Assembly: GCA_024699005.1 (NCBI GenBank)
Contig: JAILQN010000293.1
Span: 1-12,414 of the forward strand
Origin: Clostridia bacterium
GTDB taxonomy: Bacteria; Bacillota_A; Clostridia; Oscillospirales; Acutalibacteraceae
Direction: 5' to 3'
Length of the DNA: 12,414 bases
Part shown: in pieces, positions 12,393 through 12,414 of the stretch
Layout of the letters: every line of letters starts with the position of its first letter
How positions within the stretch are numbered: the first letter of the stretch is position 1
Notes under the pieces: generated by a model
What the model was told of the DNA's origin: nothing
Database searches by the model: none
What the model saw: the letters and a program-made list of their open reading frames with translations, nothing else
Position numbers and translations under genes: made by a program

Positions 12393-12414
12393 ATATTAGC
12401 ATTGAACAGCTGCT

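Overview
The window looks like chromosomal DNA of an uncultured or poorly known clostridial Firmicute. This is inferred from the adjacent era and recO, the overlapping tsaE-tsaB pair followed by a tiny four-cysteine DUF6472-type gene, a solitary SEDS gene, a TelA protein and strong AGGAG ribosome binding sites. Most housekeeping genes are GC-rich at synonymous sites; the restriction-modification genes are visibly richer in A+T. No rRNA or tRNA gene was recognised.

Layout. 1-1354 (+): 3' part of era, then recO. 1355-1520: intergenic stretch with a strong hairpin that probably ends the leftward transcript. 1521-4334 (-): a likely operon read right to left: SEDS peptidoglycan polymerase (RodA/FtsW type), nagB, and a repeat-rich lipoprotein. 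4335-4424: divergent intergenic region. 4425-7274 (+): tsaE, tsaB, a DUF6472-like small protein, a SecB-like chaperone and a DapA/NanA-superfamily aldolase. 7339-10532 (+): a two-gene restriction-modification system of BcgI (type IIB) architecture. It has a fused nuclease-methyltransferase subunit and a two-domain specificity subunit, closed by a good terminator. 10608-12225 (-): telA, then an orphan BrnA-like antitoxin.

Two kinds of non-coding structure stand out. First, from 0.5 to 7.3 kb many gene junctions carry tandem repeats with a strict 7-base period. The unit sequence differs between sites (CTCATAA, CGCATTC, CATTGCA, GTTCCAA, ACGCAAT, TTAGTGT) but the period does not. One array lies inside tsaB and another forms the 3' end of nagB. 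Second, telA is flanked on both sides by tandem arrays of very short perfect hairpins. The stems differ in sequence but are compensated on both arms, and they are separated by near-constant linkers (ACCTAT on one side, ACCTCT on the other, GCGATAT in a sub-array). These arrays would lie in the 5' UTR and 3' UTR of telA, and the second also in the 5' UTR of the brnA-like gene. They are the best candidate here for something undescribed.

The specificity subunit carries a 24-bp in-frame tandem repeat in its central helical linker, followed by three consecutive hairpins. By analogy with type I HsdS linkers, this could let the system change the spacing of its bipartite target by repeat slippage.
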